From assembly GCF_900100205.1 (NCBI RefSeq), contig NZ_FNEQ01000002.1:1-64000 (forward strand): a DNA stretch of 64,000 nt. The letters run 5' to 3'. Below, one piece after another: positions 44,697-58,100 of this stretch. Below the pieces are notes generated by a model that worked only from the letters and a program-made list of their open reading frames with translations, was not told the origin of the DNA and searched no databases. A program made the translations under genes and the position numbers. How positions within the stretch are numbered: the stretch's first letter is position 1; the number at the start of each line of letters is the position of its first letter. This DNA is from Duganella sp. OV510. Lineage in GTDB: Bacteria > Pseudomonadota > Gammaproteobacteria > Burkholderiales > Burkholderiaceae_D.

Positions 44697-45146
44697 ATGA
44701 ATCGCGTTTCCCTGATGATGCCCGCCCCTGTCACCCGCAATAATCGCGGCCGCGCTGTGGGCATGATGCTGGCTTTGCTGTGCGCACTCGGCAACCTGGC
44801 GCTGGCGATGCTGTTGCCGGCCATCTGGCCGTTGTCGCTCAGTCTCGGGTCGGTGCTGGCGTTGGCCTGGCTGATACACACGCAGCCGCTGGTACAACAC
44901 GTGGAATATTTTTCGGCCGATGAGGATGGCCTGCGCTATGTGCATGCGCCGGGCCAGGATGGCCGCGTGCTGCGCTACAAGTGGACCGAAATCATCAGCG
45001 TGGCCGCCGCCAAGGGCGGCCTGCGGGTCGAAACCGGGCGTGGCGCGCAGAAAGGCGCCACCGTGTTCCTGTCGATGCCATCCGAGGCGGATTGCCAGGC
45101 CGCCAGCCAGGCGGCCGCACACTGGCTGTCGGCTTACCGGCTGTAA
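44697..45146 (+). CDS. DUF2244-like two-span membrane protein
   Basis: The 149-residue protein has two neighbouring spans (about residues 21-42 and 45-61: ALLCALGNLALAMLLPAIW and SLSLGSVLALAWLIH), then a soluble C-terminal PH-like domain (VEYFSADEDGLRYVH ... GRVLRYKWTEIISV). Its size and layout match DUF2244 proteins, found near cytochrome oxidase genes in other bacteria; here the neighbours are haem uptake genes. Function unknown. The stop is directly next to the convergent carbonic anhydrase gene. Confidence 0.72.
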   Translation: MNRVSLMMPAPVTRNNRGRAVGMMLALLCALGNLALAMLLPAIWPLSLSLGSVLALAWLIHTQPLVQHVEYFSADEDGLRYVHAPGQDGRVLRYKWTEIISVAAAKGGLRVETGRGAQKGATVFLSMPSEADCQAASQAAAHWLSAYRL

Positions 45147-45677
45147 TCAGCCAGCCAGGTAATTGTTCTTCACGCGCACATAGTGCTCGGCGGAATACTT
45201 GAGGTAGGCAATCTCTTCCGGCGTCAGCGCCCGCACCTTGACTGCCGGCCGGCCGACATACAGGTGGCCGCTTTCCAGCACCTTGCCCGGCGACACCAGG
45301 CTGCCTGCGCCCACCATCACCCGGTCCTGCACCACCACATCGTCCATGATGACGGCGCCCATGCCGATCAGGCATTCGTTGCCGATACGGCAGCCGTGCA
45401 GCATGGCCTGGTGGCCGATGGTGACGTAGTCGCCGATGATCAGCGGCGAACCTTCCGGCTTCTTGTCGTTCTTGTGCGAGACGTGGCCCATGGCAAAGTC
45501 CTGCACATTGGTGCAGTCGCCGATGACGATGCGGTTGACATCGCCGCGCAGCACCGTGTTGCACCAGATCGAGCAATCCTTGCCGACGGTGACGTCGCCG
45601 ATCACCTGTGCCGACGGGTGCATGTACAAGCCCTCGCCCAGTTGCGGCGAAGTGTTGAGGTAGGAAGATACGGACAT
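45147..45677 (-). CDS. gamma carbonic anhydrase family protein, second copy
   Basis: This 176-residue hexapeptide-repeat protein shares the layout of the copy at 34023-34547: NVQDFAMGHVSHKND in place of [11 protein letters not shown], and [18 protein letters not shown] carrying the zinc His residues. It differs in the loop before the second His (longer, DKKPEGSP). The gene is 10 bases after the binding protein gene in the same direction (it lies downstream on the minus strand of nothing closer). Function as for the other copy; the two may have different partners. Confidence 0.9.
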   Translation of the reverse strand: MSVSSYLNTSPQLGEGLYMHPSAQVIGDVTVGKDCSIWCNTVLRGDVNRIVIGDCTNVQDFAMGHVSHKNDKKPEGSPLIIGDYVTIGHQAMLHGCRIGNECLIGMGAVIMDDVVVQDRVMVGAGSLVSPGKVLESGHLYVGRPAVKVRALTPEEIAYLKYSAEHYVRVKNNYLAG

Positions 45678-45687
45678 GCGGGAATCC

Positions 45688-46473
45688 TTATTTGCGGGAA
45701 TATTTGTTCAGCAGGTTGCTCAGTTCGTTTTGATGCGTGCTCATCCAGTTCCACAGCGCTTCCACCTGCTCGCGATGGACGGCATAGTAGGCCGGATTGG
45801 TGGCCAGCCAGATATTGCCGCTGAACAAAGGCACGCGCAAGCGTACCACTTCGCTGCCATAGCGTTCGGCGACTGACTGGTCCATGTCGCCGGCCGCGCC
45901 GACTGTCAGCGCCACGCCATCGACGCGCTTCAGTTTGAGCTTGCCGACATTGCTTTCCAGGTCGCGTCCGCCCTCGTCCACCTTGATGCCGGCCTCGCGC
46001 AAGGCGTCGGCATACGGCGCGCCATACGGCACGCCCATGACGCGGCCCTGGAAGTAGCGCGGCGTGAAGGTATCGGCCGGCAACTGGTCGGCAGCGCGCA
46101 CCAGCACGATGATGCTGGTACGGATGGCGCGGTTGCGGTCCAGTGCACCGCTGCGGTCGCGCGGCAGCACCACTTCGGGCGGCAGTTCGGCGCGTTCCTC
46201 GATCGGCAGGAAGTCGATGGCGCCGGTCTGCAGGGCGATACGCAGACGGTGGGCGGGCAGGCGCACCAACTGCACCTGGCAGGGAATGGTGGCAGCGGCG
46301 GCAGCGCGCAAATAGTCGACCGCCACGCCGGCTGGCTCCGGCACCTCGGCGCCTTTGCCCAGCCAGTAAGGCGGGCGGTCCTGGTCCATATAGCCGATGC
46401 GCACCGGCGGGCAGGCGGCGTGGGTGCTGGTAATGGTGAGCAGGGAGAGGGCAAACAGGATGGGGCGCAGCAT
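45688..46473 (-). CDS. periplasmic substrate-binding protein (SBP_bac_3-like), copy 1
   Basis: The 261-residue protein has a signal peptide (MLRPILFALSLLTITSTHAA) and a binding-protein fold: VRIGYMDQDRPPYWLGKG, then VAVDYLRAAAAA, LRIALQTGAIDFLP and RYFQGRVMGVPYGAPYADALREAG. No ABC transporter genes stand next to it, so it is an orphan receptor-like protein. A clear paralogue lies at 49316-50122. The carbonic anhydrase gene follows on the same strand with a 10-base gap. Ligand unknown. Confidence 0.82.
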   Translation of the reverse strand: MLRPILFALSLLTITSTHAACPPVRIGYMDQDRPPYWLGKGAEVPEPAGVAVDYLRAAAAATIPCQVQLVRLPAHRLRIALQTGAIDFLPIEERAELPPEVVLPRDRSGALDRNRAIRTSIIVLVRAADQLPADTFTPRYFQGRVMGVPYGAPYADALREAGIKVDEGGRDLESNVGKLKLKRVDGVALTVGAAGDMDQSVAERYGSEVVRLRVPLFSGNIWLATNPAYYAVHREQVEALWNWMSTHQNELSNLLNKYSRK

Positions 46474-46527
46474 GACGAAAAGGCTTTGTTTATGACAAAG
46501 CCTTCATTATAGCTGCCTGAAAGTCTA

Positions 46528-47160
46528 TCATCCCTGATAAGTGCCATCGCTATGCGGCGCGGCGCGGAATTCCGGCAGCGCCTCGGCCCGGCGCGAGTAC
46601 TCGGCCAGCGCCGGATAATCGGCCGGGGACACCACGTCCGGCAGCATTTGCTGGATAAAGTGCCAGGTGATGGCCTGCATCACGCCCGGCGGCGTTATGG
46701 TGTCGCTGGTGACGTCCAGCGGCAGGCTGGCCTGTTCGGCTTCCAGCACATCGAGCGCGGCGCGCAGTTGCTGGATCACGCGGTCGGCCCAAGGCTGATG
46801 CAGTTTTTCCGCCGGCCGCAGCTTGCGCTCGTACACCAGCTGCACCGACTTGTCGCAGGCCGCCAGCGCCAGGCCCAGCAGGCGCTGCGAGCGCCACAGC
46901 TCGGTCGGCATGGTTGGCGTGCGGCGCGATGATGGACGGGCGATCGATTCGGCGTATTGCAGGATCAGCGTCGAGTCCATCAGCGCCGCGCCCTCCTCAT
47001 CGACCAGCGTGGGCGCCTTGACCACCGGATTAATCTGGCGGAACTGATCGTAGGTGCTGAACACCGACAGCGACTGGTGCTCGAACTTCAGCCCCAGCAA
47101 CTGCAGCGACACCGCCACGCGGCGGACATAAGGGGAATCCAGCATACCGATCAGTTTCAT
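46528..47160 (-). CDS. glutathione S-transferase family protein
   Basis: The 210-residue protein has the thioredoxin-like N-terminal domain (MKLIGMLDSPYVRRVAVSLQ, then NPVVKAPTLVDEEG and the Glu-Ser-like MDSTLILQYAES) and an all-helical C-terminal domain. Ser9 in LDSPYVRR may be the catalytic residue that activates glutathione. Start ATG 47160; longer openings in this frame run into the racemase gene and are not used. Neighbours: racemase upstream, binding protein gene downstream. Substrate unknown. Confidence 0.92.
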   Translation of the reverse strand: MKLIGMLDSPYVRRVAVSLQLLGLKFEHQSLSVFSTYDQFRQINPVVKAPTLVDEEGAALMDSTLILQYAESIARPSSRRTPTMPTELWRSQRLLGLALAACDKSVQLVYERKLRPAEKLHQPWADRVIQQLRAALDVLEAEQASLPLDVTSDTITPPGVMQAITWHFIQQMLPDVVSPADYPALAEYSRRAEALPEFRAAPHSDGTYQG

Positions 47161-47203
47161 AGCATTTCCTTCAGGGAGAGATCCGGGAATATACAGCGGC
47201 GCA

Positions 47204-47902
47204 TCACTTCTGCTCAAGTGCAAACAGCGCCGCGCCGTGGGCATGGATGGCGGTGGTGTCGTACAGCGGCACCGCCGCGTCCTGCTGCCCCACCAGCAGC
47301 GAAATTTCGGTGCAGCCCAGGATGATGGCCTGCGCGTCCTGCACCACCAGGTCCGCCATGATGCGGCGATAGGCGTCGCGCGATGTAGCGCTGATGCGGC
47401 CCAGGCACAGCTCTTCGTAGATGATACGGTGCACGATGTCGCGCCCGTCCGCCGGTGGCACCACCACGTCCAGCCCGTGCAGCTCGCGCAGGCGCTCCTT
47501 GTAGAACGGCTGTTCCATGGTGAAGCGCGTGCCCAGCAAACCAACCTTGCGCAGGCCGGCGCGTTTGATTTCGTGCGCGGTCGAATCGGCGATGTGGAAT
47601 AGCGGAATTCGCACGGCTGCTTCGATTGCCGGCGCCACCTTGTGCATGGTGTTCGTGCACAGCACGATGAAATCGGCGCCGGCCGCCTGCAAGGCACGCG
47701 CGGCATCGGCCATCATCGCGCCCGCCGCGTCCCAGTCACCGGCGTGCTGCAAACGTTCAACCTCGTGAAAATCCACGCTGTACAGCACAACCTTGGCCGA
47801 GTGTAGGCCGCCCAGCTGCTGCTTGATGGTCTGGTTGATCTGGCGGTAGTACGGCACCGTCGATTCCCAGCTCATGCCACCTATCAATCCGATTATCTTC
47901 AT
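47204..47902 (-). CDS. aspartate/glutamate racemase family protein
   Basis: The 232-residue enzyme has the two catalytic Cys of the family in VLCTNTMHKVAPAIE and AIILGCTEISLLVG, and the opening IIGLIGGMSWESTVPYYRQINQ of the YgeA-like amino acid racemases. It may make D-aspartate or D-glutamate, or act on other amino acids. Together with the L,D-transpeptidase upstream, a role in cell-wall D-amino acids is possible. Gaps are 43 bases to the GST and 36 bases from the transpeptidase stop. Confidence 0.9.
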   Translation of the reverse strand: MKIIGLIGGMSWESTVPYYRQINQTIKQQLGGLHSAKVVLYSVDFHEVERLQHAGDWDAAGAMMADAARALQAAGADFIVLCTNTMHKVAPAIEAAVRIPLFHIADSTAHEIKRAGLRKVGLLGTRFTMEQPFYKERLRELHGLDVVVPPADGRDIVHRIIYEELCLGRISATSRDAYRRIMADLVVQDAQAIILGCTEISLLVGQQDAAVPLYDTTAIHAHGAALFALEQK

Positions 47903-47938
47903 GGCACCTCCGTGCCCTATTCTATCGGCAAACGATGG

Positions 47939-48904
47939 CTACGCTTGCAATAAAACCGCAGCACCACGGCCGAGCGAGCGGACCACTTGCAAAACGTCCC
48001 AGTTGGTCAGGCGGATGCAGCCGTGGGACTGGGTCTTGCCGATCTTGCCTGGCTCGGGCGTTCCATGGATGCCGTAGTGGTCAATGCTCAGCTCGATCCA
48101 CGCCAGGCCGACCGGGTTGTTCGGGCCAGGCGCGATGCGCGCCTTGGTGTCGCCAGCCTTGGCATCCCAGAACAGTTTCGGGTTGTAGCGGTATTCCGGA
48201 TTGGTGGCCACGCCCAGCACGGTCCAGCGGCCTTCCGGCAACGGGTCATGCTTGCTGCCGGTGCTGGCGGGGAACTGCGCGAACGGCATGCCGCCGGCGT
48301 CCAGCAGCGTCAGCGTGCCCTCTTTCGCATCGACCAGCACCGATGCGGCTTTCGGCAGCGGCTTGATGGATGATATGGCAGGCACCAGCAACTGCTCGCC
48401 CACCTTGTCCAGCTTCTTGCCTGGATTCAGGCGGCGCAACAGCTCCGGGCTGCAATGGAAACGCTCGCCCAGCGCTTCGGCCAGGCTGGCATAGCCCAGC
48501 GTCGGCAGTCTGGCCTTGCCAGCCATGTCGGACGGCACCGGCTTGTAGGGGCCGGCGACATCCTTGGCGGTGACGGTGTAGACATCTAGCACCGGCGCCT
48601 GGTCGCGCTCCAGTTCCTTCCAGGTGGTGGCATCGATATTGCCGCTGACCGGCAACTGCCGCAGCTTCTGGAAGCCTCGGATGGCGTGGTGCATATTGCT
48701 GCCATAGGCACCGTCCATCTCGCCGGGAGAAAAGTGCGCACGATCCAGCAGCACTTGCGCGCGCAATACATGCGGACCACTCGACTTGGGCGTCACCGGC
48801 TTCGCGCGCTGCGCGGCACTCAACGTATCCGCAGCAGACAGCGCCGGCTCGGCGGCATGCGCGCTGGACGCCACCAGCATCACTGCAAAAAATAAAGCTC
48901 TCAA
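47939..48904 (-). CDS. L,D-transpeptidase with peptidoglycan-binding and LysM-like domains
   Basis: This periplasmic enzyme cross-links peptidoglycan or anchors proteins to it. Order of domains in the 321-residue protein: signal peptide (RALFFAVMLVASSAHA), a PG_binding_1 domain (VLLDRAHFSPGEMDGAYG, HHAIRGFQKL), a LysM-like segment (LAEALGERFHCSPELLRRLN), and the YkuD domain with IHGTPEPGKIGKTQSHGCIR, where the Cys in SHGCIRL is catalytic. The start is taken at TTG 48904 because an ATG is available only inside the signal peptide and longer openings overlap the upstream VOC gene. Confidence 0.9.
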   Translation of the reverse strand: MRALFFAVMLVASSAHAAEPALSAADTLSAAQRAKPVTPKSSGPHVLRAQVLLDRAHFSPGEMDGAYGSNMHHAIRGFQKLRQLPVSGNIDATTWKELERDQAPVLDVYTVTAKDVAGPYKPVPSDMAGKARLPTLGYASLAEALGERFHCSPELLRRLNPGKKLDKVGEQLLVPAISSIKPLPKAASVLVDAKEGTLTLLDAGGMPFAQFPASTGSKHDPLPEGRWTVLGVATNPEYRYNPKLFWDAKAGDTKARIAPGPNNPVGLAWIELSIDHYGIHGTPEPGKIGKTQSHGCIRLTNWDVLQVVRSLGRGAAVLLQA

Positions 48905-48935
48905 ACCAGACTCGGAGAAAAACAGGGAGCTTATT

Positions 48936-49316
48936 CTAGCCGATGGGACGGTTGATGACCGCTTCGATACGGTGGCCGTCAGGGTCAATCAGGAACGCGG
49001 CGTAGTAGTGGTCGCCATAGTCTTCGCGCAGCCCGGCAGCGCCGTTGTCGACGCCGCCAGTGTCCAGACCGGCCGCATGGAAGGCATCGACCGCCGCGCG
49101 CGACGGTGCGGCGAAGGCAAGGTGTGCACCGTCGCCAGGCGGTGTGGCGTTGGGCCGCAATTTCAGGCAAAGCAGATCATTGCCGTCCTCGACACCATAG
49201 CCGATGGCGGTATCGTCCTCGAATACGCGGCGAAAACCCAAGGCGCCCAGCACGGCGTCATAGAACGCACCGGCCAGCGCCAGGTCGCGCACGCCAAAAG
49301 ATAGGTGGTGTAGCAT
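48936..49316 (-). CDS. VOC (glyoxalase/bleomycin-resistance) family protein
   Basis: The 126-residue protein has the VOC beta-alpha-beta fold: MLHHLSFGVRDLALAGAFYD (metal-ligand His), GDGAHLAFAAPSR and YAAFLIDPDGHRIEAV (metal-ligand Glu). Metal-dependent VOC dioxygenases or lyases have this pattern, with substrate unknown here. Its start codon shares a base with the stop of the binding protein gene (TGATG), placing it in the eno-ftsB operon. Confidence 0.9.
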   Translation of the reverse strand: MLHHLSFGVRDLALAGAFYDAVLGALGFRRVFEDDTAIGYGVEDGNDLLCLKLRPNATPPGDGAHLAFAAPSRAAVDAFHAAGLDTGGVDNGAAGLREDYGDHYYAAFLIDPDGHRIEAVINRPIG

Positions 49317-50122
49317 CAGTTCTTGTTGTAACGTTGCATGACGTAGCCGAGCCGGCCCTTATTGGTGTCCAGCCAGGTCCACAGCGCTTCGCATTGCTGC
49401 GGGTGAGCGCGATAGAAGCTGTCGTTGAAAGCCAGCCACAGGCGGATGTTCAACAGCGGTTGCGGCAGTTGCTCGATGCTGCCCCGGTGCTTGTCCAGCG
49501 CCTGCTTCAGGTGGGCTGGCGAGACCGCCGCCACCACCACGCCATCGACCCGGCCCAGCTTGAGTTTTTCGATATTGCGGTCGAGGTCGCGTGCGCCTTC
49601 GTCCAGCGTCAGGCCGGCCTCGCGCAGGCGGCCAGCGTAGCTGTTGCCCATCGGGATGCCCAGCGTCTTGCCCTTGAAATACTGCATCGGATTGGTATTG
49701 GCCGGCAGCTTGTCCTTGCTGCGCACCAGCACCAGCACCTGATTGTGCAAGGCGCGGTTCAGCTCGATATTGCCGGCCTTGTCGCGCGGCAGCGCAATCT
49801 CGGCCGGGTAGAAACTCATCTCGCCGATCGGCGCCAGGTCGATGTCGCCGGCAGCCAGCGCCACTTTCAGTCGCGCGGCCGGCAGGCGTACCCAGACCGG
49901 CGTGCAACCGAAGCCGGCGCCCAGCACGGCATCGCGTATCAGGTCGACAGCGGCGCCAGGCGGATCGGGCACCTTGTCGCCTTCGCCCAGCCAGTAAGGC
50001 GGACGGTGCTGGTCCATATAGCCGACGCGGACGGGAATGCATCCCTTGGTCTGCTCAGGGCGGGCCACTACGGGAGCGGCGATGACGGCTAACATCAGCA
50101 AGAGGCCAGCGCGCAGCTTCAT
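49316..50122 (-). CDS. periplasmic substrate-binding protein, copy 2
   Basis: This 268-residue protein is a clear paralogue of the one at 45688-46473: both begin with a signal peptide and then read (I/V)RVGYMDQxRPPYWLG(E/K)G, and share a longer C-terminal LWLAFN or IWLATN segment. It carries the same bilobal binding-protein layout and no transporter genes stand beside it. It lies eight bases after ftsB and shares a base with the VOC gene. Ligand unknown. Confidence 0.85.
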   Translation of the reverse strand: MKLRAGLLLMLAVIAAPVVARPEQTKGCIPVRVGYMDQHRPPYWLGEGDKVPDPPGAAVDLIRDAVLGAGFGCTPVWVRLPAARLKVALAAGDIDLAPIGEMSFYPAEIALPRDKAGNIELNRALHNQVLVLVRSKDKLPANTNPMQYFKGKTLGIPMGNSYAGRLREAGLTLDEGARDLDRNIEKLKLGRVDGVVVAAVSPAHLKQALDKHRGSIEQLPQPLLNIRLWLAFNDSFYRAHPQQCEALWTWLDTNKGRLGYVMQRYNKN

Positions 50123-50130
50123 CGGGATTC

Positions 50131-50460
50131 TCAGTGTTGGGGTGTTTCGGCTGGCTTCGGCGCCAGCGGTGCAAGAGCGGCAGCTTGGCCCTTGCCAACG
50201 ATCTGAACGAAGATTTCGTTCTGCTTGATCATGCTCAGTTCATAGCGCGCCCGTTCCTCGACTGCGCCGGTGCCGTCCTTGAGGTCGCGCACTTCGGAAT
50301 CGAGCTTGGCGTTGCGGGCGATCAGCTCCGTATTCTTCTTGTGCGCCACCTCCACCTGGGCCTCGAAATCGGCCACGCGCAGCCAGCCGCCCTTCCCCAG
50401 CCACAGCGGGTACTGTATCAGCAACAGCAGGAAAGCCAGTCCGAGCGTAATCAGGCGCAT
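50131..50460 (-). CDS. ftsB: cell division protein FtsB
   Basis: FtsB is a bitopic division protein that joins FtsL and FtsQ. The 109-residue protein has one N-terminal membrane span ([20 protein letters not shown]), then a coiled coil ([28 protein letters not shown]) and the family's ending [24 protein letters not shown]. Ends in a Pro/Ala tail. It is 41 bases after eno, as in many proteobacteria. The start ATG 50460 is unambiguous. Confidence 0.95.
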   Translation of the reverse strand: MRLITLGLAFLLLLIQYPLWLGKGGWLRVADFEAQVEVAHKKNTELIARNAKLDSEVRDLKDGTGAVEERARYELSMIKQNEIFVQIVGKGQAAALAPLAPKPAETPQH

Positions 50461-50469
50461 GAGGTGAAT

Positions 50470-50491
50470 GCGGCCGGACTACTCCGGCCGC
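50470..50491. repeat. 9-bp GC-rich hairpin between eno and ftsB
   Basis: GCGGCCGGA (50470-50478) pairs perfectly with TCCGGCCGC (50483-50491), loop CTAC. It lies between the eno stop and the ftsB start on the minus strand. No T tract follows, so it more likely trims or stabilises the message (or weakens read-through) than ends it. Confidence 0.6.
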
Positions 50492-50501
50492 GCTTGCTTA
50501 A

Positions 50502-51827
<1,326 letters not shown>

Positions 51828-51907
51828 TTACGCGCGTTGCGAGCGATAACGGGAATTGTACCCGGTGCGGAGAAGATTGATAAAATTTCCACACCGGGCA
51901 AGCTGCT

Positions 51908-54468
<2,561 letters not shown>

Positions 54469-54571
54469 TTATATCCTAAAACGCCCGATTCTTCATCTTC
54501 GATGTGCATCAGCGTACAGACTCGGCTTGCGTAAAAGAACAAAATGATAACTCAATAATGAAAGGAGATTC

Positions 54572-54994
54572 ATGATGAGCTACGAAGATCGTGATCAATA
54601 TGGCATGTATGTGGACAATGGCCACAAAGGCCCTGGTCCGGAACTGATGGGCGCCGACACCCTGATCGGCGACCACGTGCACAACCTGAAAAACGAGCAC
54701 CTGGGCGAGATCAAGGAGATCATGCTCGACATGCGCACTGGCAAAATCGCCTATGCGGTGATGGCCTATGGCGGCGTGCTGACCATCGGCGAGAAGCTGT
54801 TTGCCGTGCCATGGGAAGCGCTGACGCTGGACACCGTCAACAAGCGCTTCACGCTCAACCTCGACAAGGAGCGCATCGAAGCAGCGCCTGGCTTCGACAA
54901 GGATGACTGGCCGGACATGGCCAACCAGACCTGGGCCAGCCAGGTGCACAGCTACTACGGCACCGGCATCGACACCCGTCCGGGAGCGCGCTGA
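54572..54994 (+). CDS. PRC-barrel domain protein
   Basis: The 140-residue soluble protein holds a PRC-barrel domain (ADTLIGDHVHNLKNEHLGEIKEIMLDMRTGKIAYAVM, GEKLFAVPWEAL). Such domains bind other proteins, and small stand-alone ones are often stress-induced in Burkholderiales. Acidic N-terminus (MSYEDRDQYGMYVDNG). AAGGAG lies five bases before ATG 54572. The short membrane protein gene begins at its stop (TGATG overlap), so the two are made together. Confidence 0.85.
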   Translation: MMSYEDRDQYGMYVDNGHKGPGPELMGADTLIGDHVHNLKNEHLGEIKEIMLDMRTGKIAYAVMAYGGVLTIGEKLFAVPWEALTLDTVNKRFTLNLDKERIEAAPGFDKDDWPDMANQTWASQVHSYYGTGIDTRPGAR

Positions 54995-55170
54995 TGTTTG
55001 CCGCCATCCTGGTGCTCTCAGGCATCGCCGGTCTGGCGGGCCACTGGCTGTATCGCAACTACCTGCGCCGCCCGACGCGGCTGCGGGATGGCATGCCGGT
55101 CATGCTCAGCAGTTGGGCGGACGGGCAGGAGTCCATGGTGGCGGTACATTTGCGACGTCGTTCGCGCTAA
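54994..55170 (+). CDS. 58-residue single-span membrane peptide
   Basis: This short gene starts in the TGATG overlap with the PRC-barrel gene. The peptide begins MFAAILVLSGIAGLAGHWLY, a membrane span, followed by basic RNYLRRPTRLRDG and a mixed polar part ending HLRRRSR. It has the codon use of its neighbours. It may anchor or partner the PRC-barrel protein at the membrane; this is inferred from coupling only. It ends 10 bases before the convergent dnaE2 stop. Confidence 0.6.
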   Translation: MFAAILVLSGIAGLAGHWLYRNYLRRPTRLRDGMPVMLSSWADGQESMVAVHLRRRSR

Positions 55171-55180
55171 CCAGCAGAAA

Positions 55181-58100
55181 TCAGCAGAAATCGCGGCTGG
55201 TGGTCGGCAGCCTGCCCAGCAGGTGCGACATGTCAACCAGCCGCTTGGCAACCAGATGGCGCACCGTGCCTTCCTGTTGCCATATCCCATACACCCCCAG
55301 CAGCGGTGCGCTCAGTACTTCGCGCCGCTGTTGTTCCAGCAGCGCCGGCCAGATGATGACGTTGACGTTGCCGGTTTCATCTTCCAGTGTCATGAAGATC
55401 ACGCCCTTGGCGGTGCCGGGGCGTTGCCGCACCGTGACCATGCCGCAGGCGCGCGCCAGCATGTTGTTGGCGTACGTGTTGAGCACTTCGGCCGGCATGA
55501 AGCGGTGTTTCAGCAGCGTCTCGCGCAGCAGCGCCAGCGGATGGCGGCGCAGGCTCAGGCCGTGCGAGCGGTAATCGCCAAGGATGTCTTCGCCTTCGCT
55601 GGGCGCTTGCAGCTGCGGCGTTTCCTCGTCCGGCATGGTGGGCCGCAGCAGATCCTTGTCCGGCACCGCACCGACCGCCTGCCACAGCGCCTGGCGCCGA
55701 TGGCCGGACAACTGGCGCAACGCATCGCCACCGGCCAGCACCTGCAGCGCATGGCGGTCCAGGTCGGCGCGCCGCGCCAGGTCGGCGACGCTGGCAAAAG
55801 GCCCGCTGGCGCGTGCGCGTTCGATCCGCGCCGCCGTCTCGGCGCTCATTCCCTTCAGCATATTCAGCCCGAGCCGCACCGCCGGCTGCCCGCGCTTGCC
55901 CGCCGGCCCCTCCAGCGTTGTCTCCCAGCCGCTGATGGTCACGTCGATCTCGCGCACCACCACATCATGCCGCCTGGCATCCTGCACCAGCTGCGACGGG
56001 CTGTAAAAGCCCATCGGCTGGCTGTTCAGCAGCGAGCACAGGAAAGCAGCCGGCTCGTGACACTTGATCCACGAGCTGGCATAGCTGAGCAGTGCGAAAC
56101 TGGCCGAGTGCGATTCGGGAAAACCGTATTCGCCGAAACCTTTGATCTGTTCGAAAATCGCGTGGGCAAACTTCACATCATAGTCCCGCTCAGTCATGCC
56201 GTTGATGATGCGATCCCGGTACTTATCAACGCCGCCTTTGCGCTTCCAGGCCGCCATGGCGCGGCGCAACTCATCAGCCTCCCCTTCGGTGAAGCCGGCT
56301 GCGATCATGGCAATCTGCATCACCTGCTCCTGAAAAATGGGCACGCCCAACGTGCGTCCCAGCGCCACCTCCAGGCCCTTCGGGCAATCCACTTTCTGCA
56401 GCCCCATGCGCCGTTGCAGATACGGATGGACCATGCCACCCTGTATCGGCCCCGGCCGTACAATCGCCACCTCGACAACCAGATCGTAAAACTCCCTGGG
56501 GCGCAGCCGGGGCAGCATACTCATCTGCGCGCGCGATTCGATCTGAAACACGCCGATGGTGTCGGCTTCGCAGATCATCTGGTAGGTTGCACGATCTTCG
56601 GGCGGAATATCATAAATGCCGATGGTTTTCCCATGCCGCGCACTGACCAGCGCCAGTGCGCGCCGCAAGGCCGACAACATGCCAAGCGCCAGTACATCCA
56701 CCTTCATCAGGCCCAGCTCTTCAAGATCGTCCTTGTCCCACTGAATGACATGACGCCCTTCCATGGTTGCAGCCTCGACCGGAACCAGCCGGGTCAGTTT
56801 TTCGTGCGAAATCACAAAACCGCCAGGATGCTGTGACAGGTGGCGCGGAAAACTCAGCAACGCAATCGCCAGGGCCGCCCATTGCTGTGCCAGTTGCGAC
56901 GCGGGATCGAGTCCACATTCGGCAAGCCGCTCCACCAGGTCATGTTTGCTGTCGAACCAGCGCTGCGACTTGCAAACTTTTTCGACGATGGCCAGATCAA
57001 CGCCCAAGGCCTTGCCGCTATCGCGCAGCGCGCTCTTGGGCCGATAGCTGATGACCACGGCGGCCAGTGCAGCACGGTCACGGCCATATTTTTCGTAAAT
57101 GTATTGAATCACCTCTTCGCGCCGTTGATGCTCGAAATCCACATCAATATCGGGCGGCTCATTACGCTCCCTGGAAATGAATCGCCCCATCAGCAAGGTG
57201 CCGCGAGCAGGGTCGACGGCCGTCACACCCAGGCAATAACAGACAGCCGAGTTGGCCGCCGAACCTCGTCCCTGGCACAGAATGCCGTTGAGGCGCGCAA
57301 ACTTTACGATGTCATATACGGTGAGAAAATAAGACTCGTATTCCAATTCGGCAATCAGCGTCAGCTCCGCCTCGATTTGTGTGCGGACGTTGTCGGGAGC
57401 GCCTTGCGGCCAGCGGCGCAATACACCGAGCTCAACTTCCTGCCGCAGATAACTGGCAGGGCTATGGTCGGCCGGGATCATCTCTTTCGGGTAGTGATAA
57501 CGCAACTCCGTCAGGTTAAACTTGCATCTGAGTGCGATGCTCAGCGTTTCAGCCAAGGCCGCTGGCGGATACAGATTGGCCAATTGCACGCGTGGCCGCA
57601 GGTGCTGTTCGGCGTTCTGTGCCAGCGCATAGCCACACTCGGCAACCGGCTTGCCGACGCGGATCGCGGTCAGCGTGTCCTGCATCGGTTTGCGTGAACG
57701 CACATGCATGCAGACGTGGCCCACCGCCACCACGCGCATCTGGTGCTGCGAGGCCACCTCGGCAATGCTGATACGATGCGCTTCATCGAAGGAACGCAGC
57801 AGCAGGTTAAGTCCCATCCAGACACGGCCGGGAAAAGTTGCCTCCATCCATGCGGCCTGCGCGTGCAACTGATCGACATCCTCGGCACGGTAAGCAGGAT
57901 ATTCAGGCAGTAAGATGAACAGGCAATCCGGCAAGCCTTGCAGATGCGAAAACTCAGGCGGCGGCGAAGCCAGATCGGCCGGCGTCAACAAATAGCTGCC
58001 TTTGACGACGCGGTTGCGTCCTATTGTGATCAGCTCACACAGATTGCCGTAGCCATTCCTGTTGCTTGCCAGCGCCACAAAGGACAAGGCTGGACTGCCA

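Noticed and set aside
46528-47706. A 392-codon minus-strand frame joining the GST with the racemase region
   Set aside because: The upstream half is in the wrong frame over the racemase gene; the GST begins at 47160.
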